From an uncultured Eubacteriaceae bacterium (lineage in GTDB: Bacteria > Bacillota > Clostridia > Eubacteriales > Eubacteriaceae), in the NCBI GenBank assembly GCA_947625175.1, contig CANQNI010000017.1, positions 1 to 14,312 of the forward strand: a DNA stretch of 14,312 bases, given 5' to 3'. The translations under genes were made by a program, and so were the position numbers. The notes beneath the pieces are model-generated. The model saw only the letters and a list, made by a program, of their open reading frames with translations, made no database searches and had not been told where the DNA came from. Shown piece by piece: positions 13,050 to 14,312 of this stretch. How positions within the stretch are numbered: position 1 is the first letter of the stretch; each line of letters opens with the position of its first letter.

Positions 13050-14312
13050 ATGGAAAAATTTAAAAACGGACATTATATCTTTTCAGGCCAAGATACCTTA
13101 GAATTAGCAAAGAGGTATGGAACTCCACTTTATGTAATGAGCCAGGATATTATTGAAGAACAAATTAAAAGACTTAAAAATGCCCTGGATTTAACTGAAA
13201 CACCATATAAAATTTATTATGCTGGTAAATCTTTCCTTAATAAGGGTATGTGTTATTTAATAGATAATCTTGATTTGTATCTTGATACAGTAAGTGGTGG
13301 TGAAATGTTTACTGCCCTGGAAGCAAATTTTCCTCCAGAGAAAATTGCTTTTCATGGTAGTAATAAAACCGAGGCTGAACTCCGTATGGCTCTGGAAAAT
13401 AGTATTGGCTTAATTATTGTAGACTCTTTAACAGAACTGGATCAATTAAATAAACTGGGAGATGAATTTAATAAAAAAATTCCTGTTTTAATCCGGGTTA
13501 ATCCTGGTGTAGAAGCTCATACCCATGAACTTATTAATACTGGAACAACAGATTCGAAATTTGGTATTTCAATTCCTGAAGTAGAAGAGATTCTAGATAA
13601 TTTTAAAAACTACTCAAATTTAAAATTAGCAGGATTTCATTGTCATATTGGAAGTCAAATAATTGAAGAAAAACCTTTTTTAATAGCAGCAAAAAAAGTT
13701 TTAAAATTATTTAAAAGAGCTGCTGAGAATAAGTTAACTCCAATAGAACTGGACTTAGGAGGAGGTTTTGGAATTGCTTATACTAAAGAAGAAATTAATT
13801 TTATTCCCGAAAATTATATCCCCCGATTGGTTTCAGCATTAAAAGTAGAAGCTGAGAAATTAGGAATTGACTTACCCGTTCTTTCTTTTGAACCGGGCCG
13901 CTTTATTAGTGCTCCCGCTGGAATAACCCTATATACAATAGGTGTTATTAAAGAAATTCCGGATACGAGAATCTATCTTTCAGTTGATGGTGGCCTTATG
14001 GATAATCCACGACCTGGACTCTATAATGCGAATTATGATGCTGTAATATGTAATAGAGAAATAACAGAAGAAAATAAAAAATCAGTTCGAATAAGTGGAA
14101 GAGCCTGTGAATCAGATCAGTTGATTGATCAAATAGAACTTGCGGATCCGAGAGAAGGGGATATCCTGGCGGTTCTTAAAACAGGAGCCTATAATTATTC
14201 TATGGCAAGTAATTATAACCGGTTACCAAGACCGGCTGTTGTTTTATTATATAATGGACAATCTGACATCTTAGTAGAAAGAGAAACTTATGAAGATTTA
14301 ACTAGAAAGGAT
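13050..14312 (+). CDS. lysA: Diaminopimelate decarboxylase LysA, nearly complete, cut by window edge
   Basis: LysA is a PLP enzyme that converts meso-diaminopimelate to L-lysine. The frame is open for 421 codons to the window end; family length is about 420-440 and the last residues (ERETYEDLTRKD) match the usual C-terminus, so only a few residues are missing. Seen in order: ELAKRYGTPLYV (18-29), the PLP lysine in YYAGK (Lys60), FHGSNKT (101-107), HCHIGSQ (197-203), DLGGGFG (235-241), EPGR (281-284), GRACESD (350-356) with the active-site Cys contributed by the partner subunit, and YNYSMASNYN (381-390). The ATG at 13050 has no SD. A GTG at 13017, overlapping the Nudix stop, is in the same frame and would add 11 residues (V)IVLTVTFSNF; the ATG fits family starts better. 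An intrinsic terminator lies just upstream. Confidence 0.95.
   Translation, partial: MEKFKNGHYIFSGQDTLELAKRYGTPLYVMSQDIIEEQIKRLKNALDLTETPYKIYYAGKSFLNKGMCYLIDNLDLYLDTVSGGEMFTALEANFPPEKIAFHGSNKTEAELRMALENSIGLIIVDSLTELDQLNKLGDEFNKKIPVLIRVNPGVEAHTHELINTGTTDSKFGISIPEVEEILDNFKNYSNLKLAGFHCHIGSQIIEEKPFLIAAKKVLKLFKRAAENKLTPIELDLGGGFGIAYTKEEINFIPENYIPRLVSALKVEAEKLGIDLPVLSFEPGRFISAPAGITLYTIGVIKEIPDTRIYLSVDGGLMDNPRPGLYNANYDAVICNREITEENKKSVRISGRACESDQLIDQIELADPREGDILAVLKTGAYNYSMASNYNRLPRPAVVLLYNGQSDILVERETYEDLTRKD

Overview
This window is an almost unbroken division and cell wall (dcw) gene cluster from a low-GC Gram-positive bacterium. Support for Bacillota, probably a clostridia-like anaerobe, comes from: AT-rich DNA with A/T-rich third positions; purine-rich Shine-Dalgarno (SD) sites; several TTG starts; a division transpeptidase with two C-terminal PASTA domains; DivIB-type FtsQ; the dcw order; and a neighbouring ACT-domain/DUF711 gene pair that is common in anaerobic Firmicutes. 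The genus cannot be fixed from sequence alone.

Layout. Positions 1-525 (minus strand) hold a small ACT-domain protein followed, 2 bases after its stop, by the start of a DUF711 (UPF0210, 'PFL family') protein that runs off the left edge. An AT-rich divergent spacer (about 526-697) separates this pair from the plus-strand cluster: rsmH (mraW), ftsL, a PASTA division transpeptidase (ftsI/pbpB/spoVD type), murF, mraY, murD, ftsW/spoVE, murG, divIB (ftsQ), ftsZ, a Nudix ADP-ribose pyrophosphatase-type gene, and lysA, which is cut by the right edge probably only a few residues short of its end. A good intrinsic terminator lies across the end of the Nudix gene, just before lysA.

How the genes work together. 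MurF and MurD are ATP-dependent ligases that build the UDP-MurNAc peptide stem. MraY transfers the precursor to undecaprenyl phosphate to make lipid I, and MurG adds GlcNAc to make lipid II. FtsW polymerises lipid II and the PASTA transpeptidase crosslinks it at the septum, within the divisome organised by FtsL, DivIB and the FtsZ ring. LysA decarboxylates meso-diaminopimelate to lysine, and so draws on the same DAP pool used in many peptidoglycan stems. RsmH methylates 16S rRNA and is the usual first or second gene of dcw clusters.

Compared with well-known Gram-positive dcw clusters, mraZ, murE, murC, murB and ftsA are absent from their usual places. Most genes are tightly packed and several overlap by tens of bases (ftsL/pbp 22, ftsW/murG 86, murG/divIB 47 to 83). 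Internal control points are visible before murF (extended -10 promoter) and before ftsZ (120-base gap with the strongest SD). I found no mobile element, CRISPR array, RNA gene or clearly novel system. The points most worth checking are an Asn-to-Ser change in the FtsZ T7 loop, the long overlaps, the missing dcw genes, and the terminator/lysA junction.
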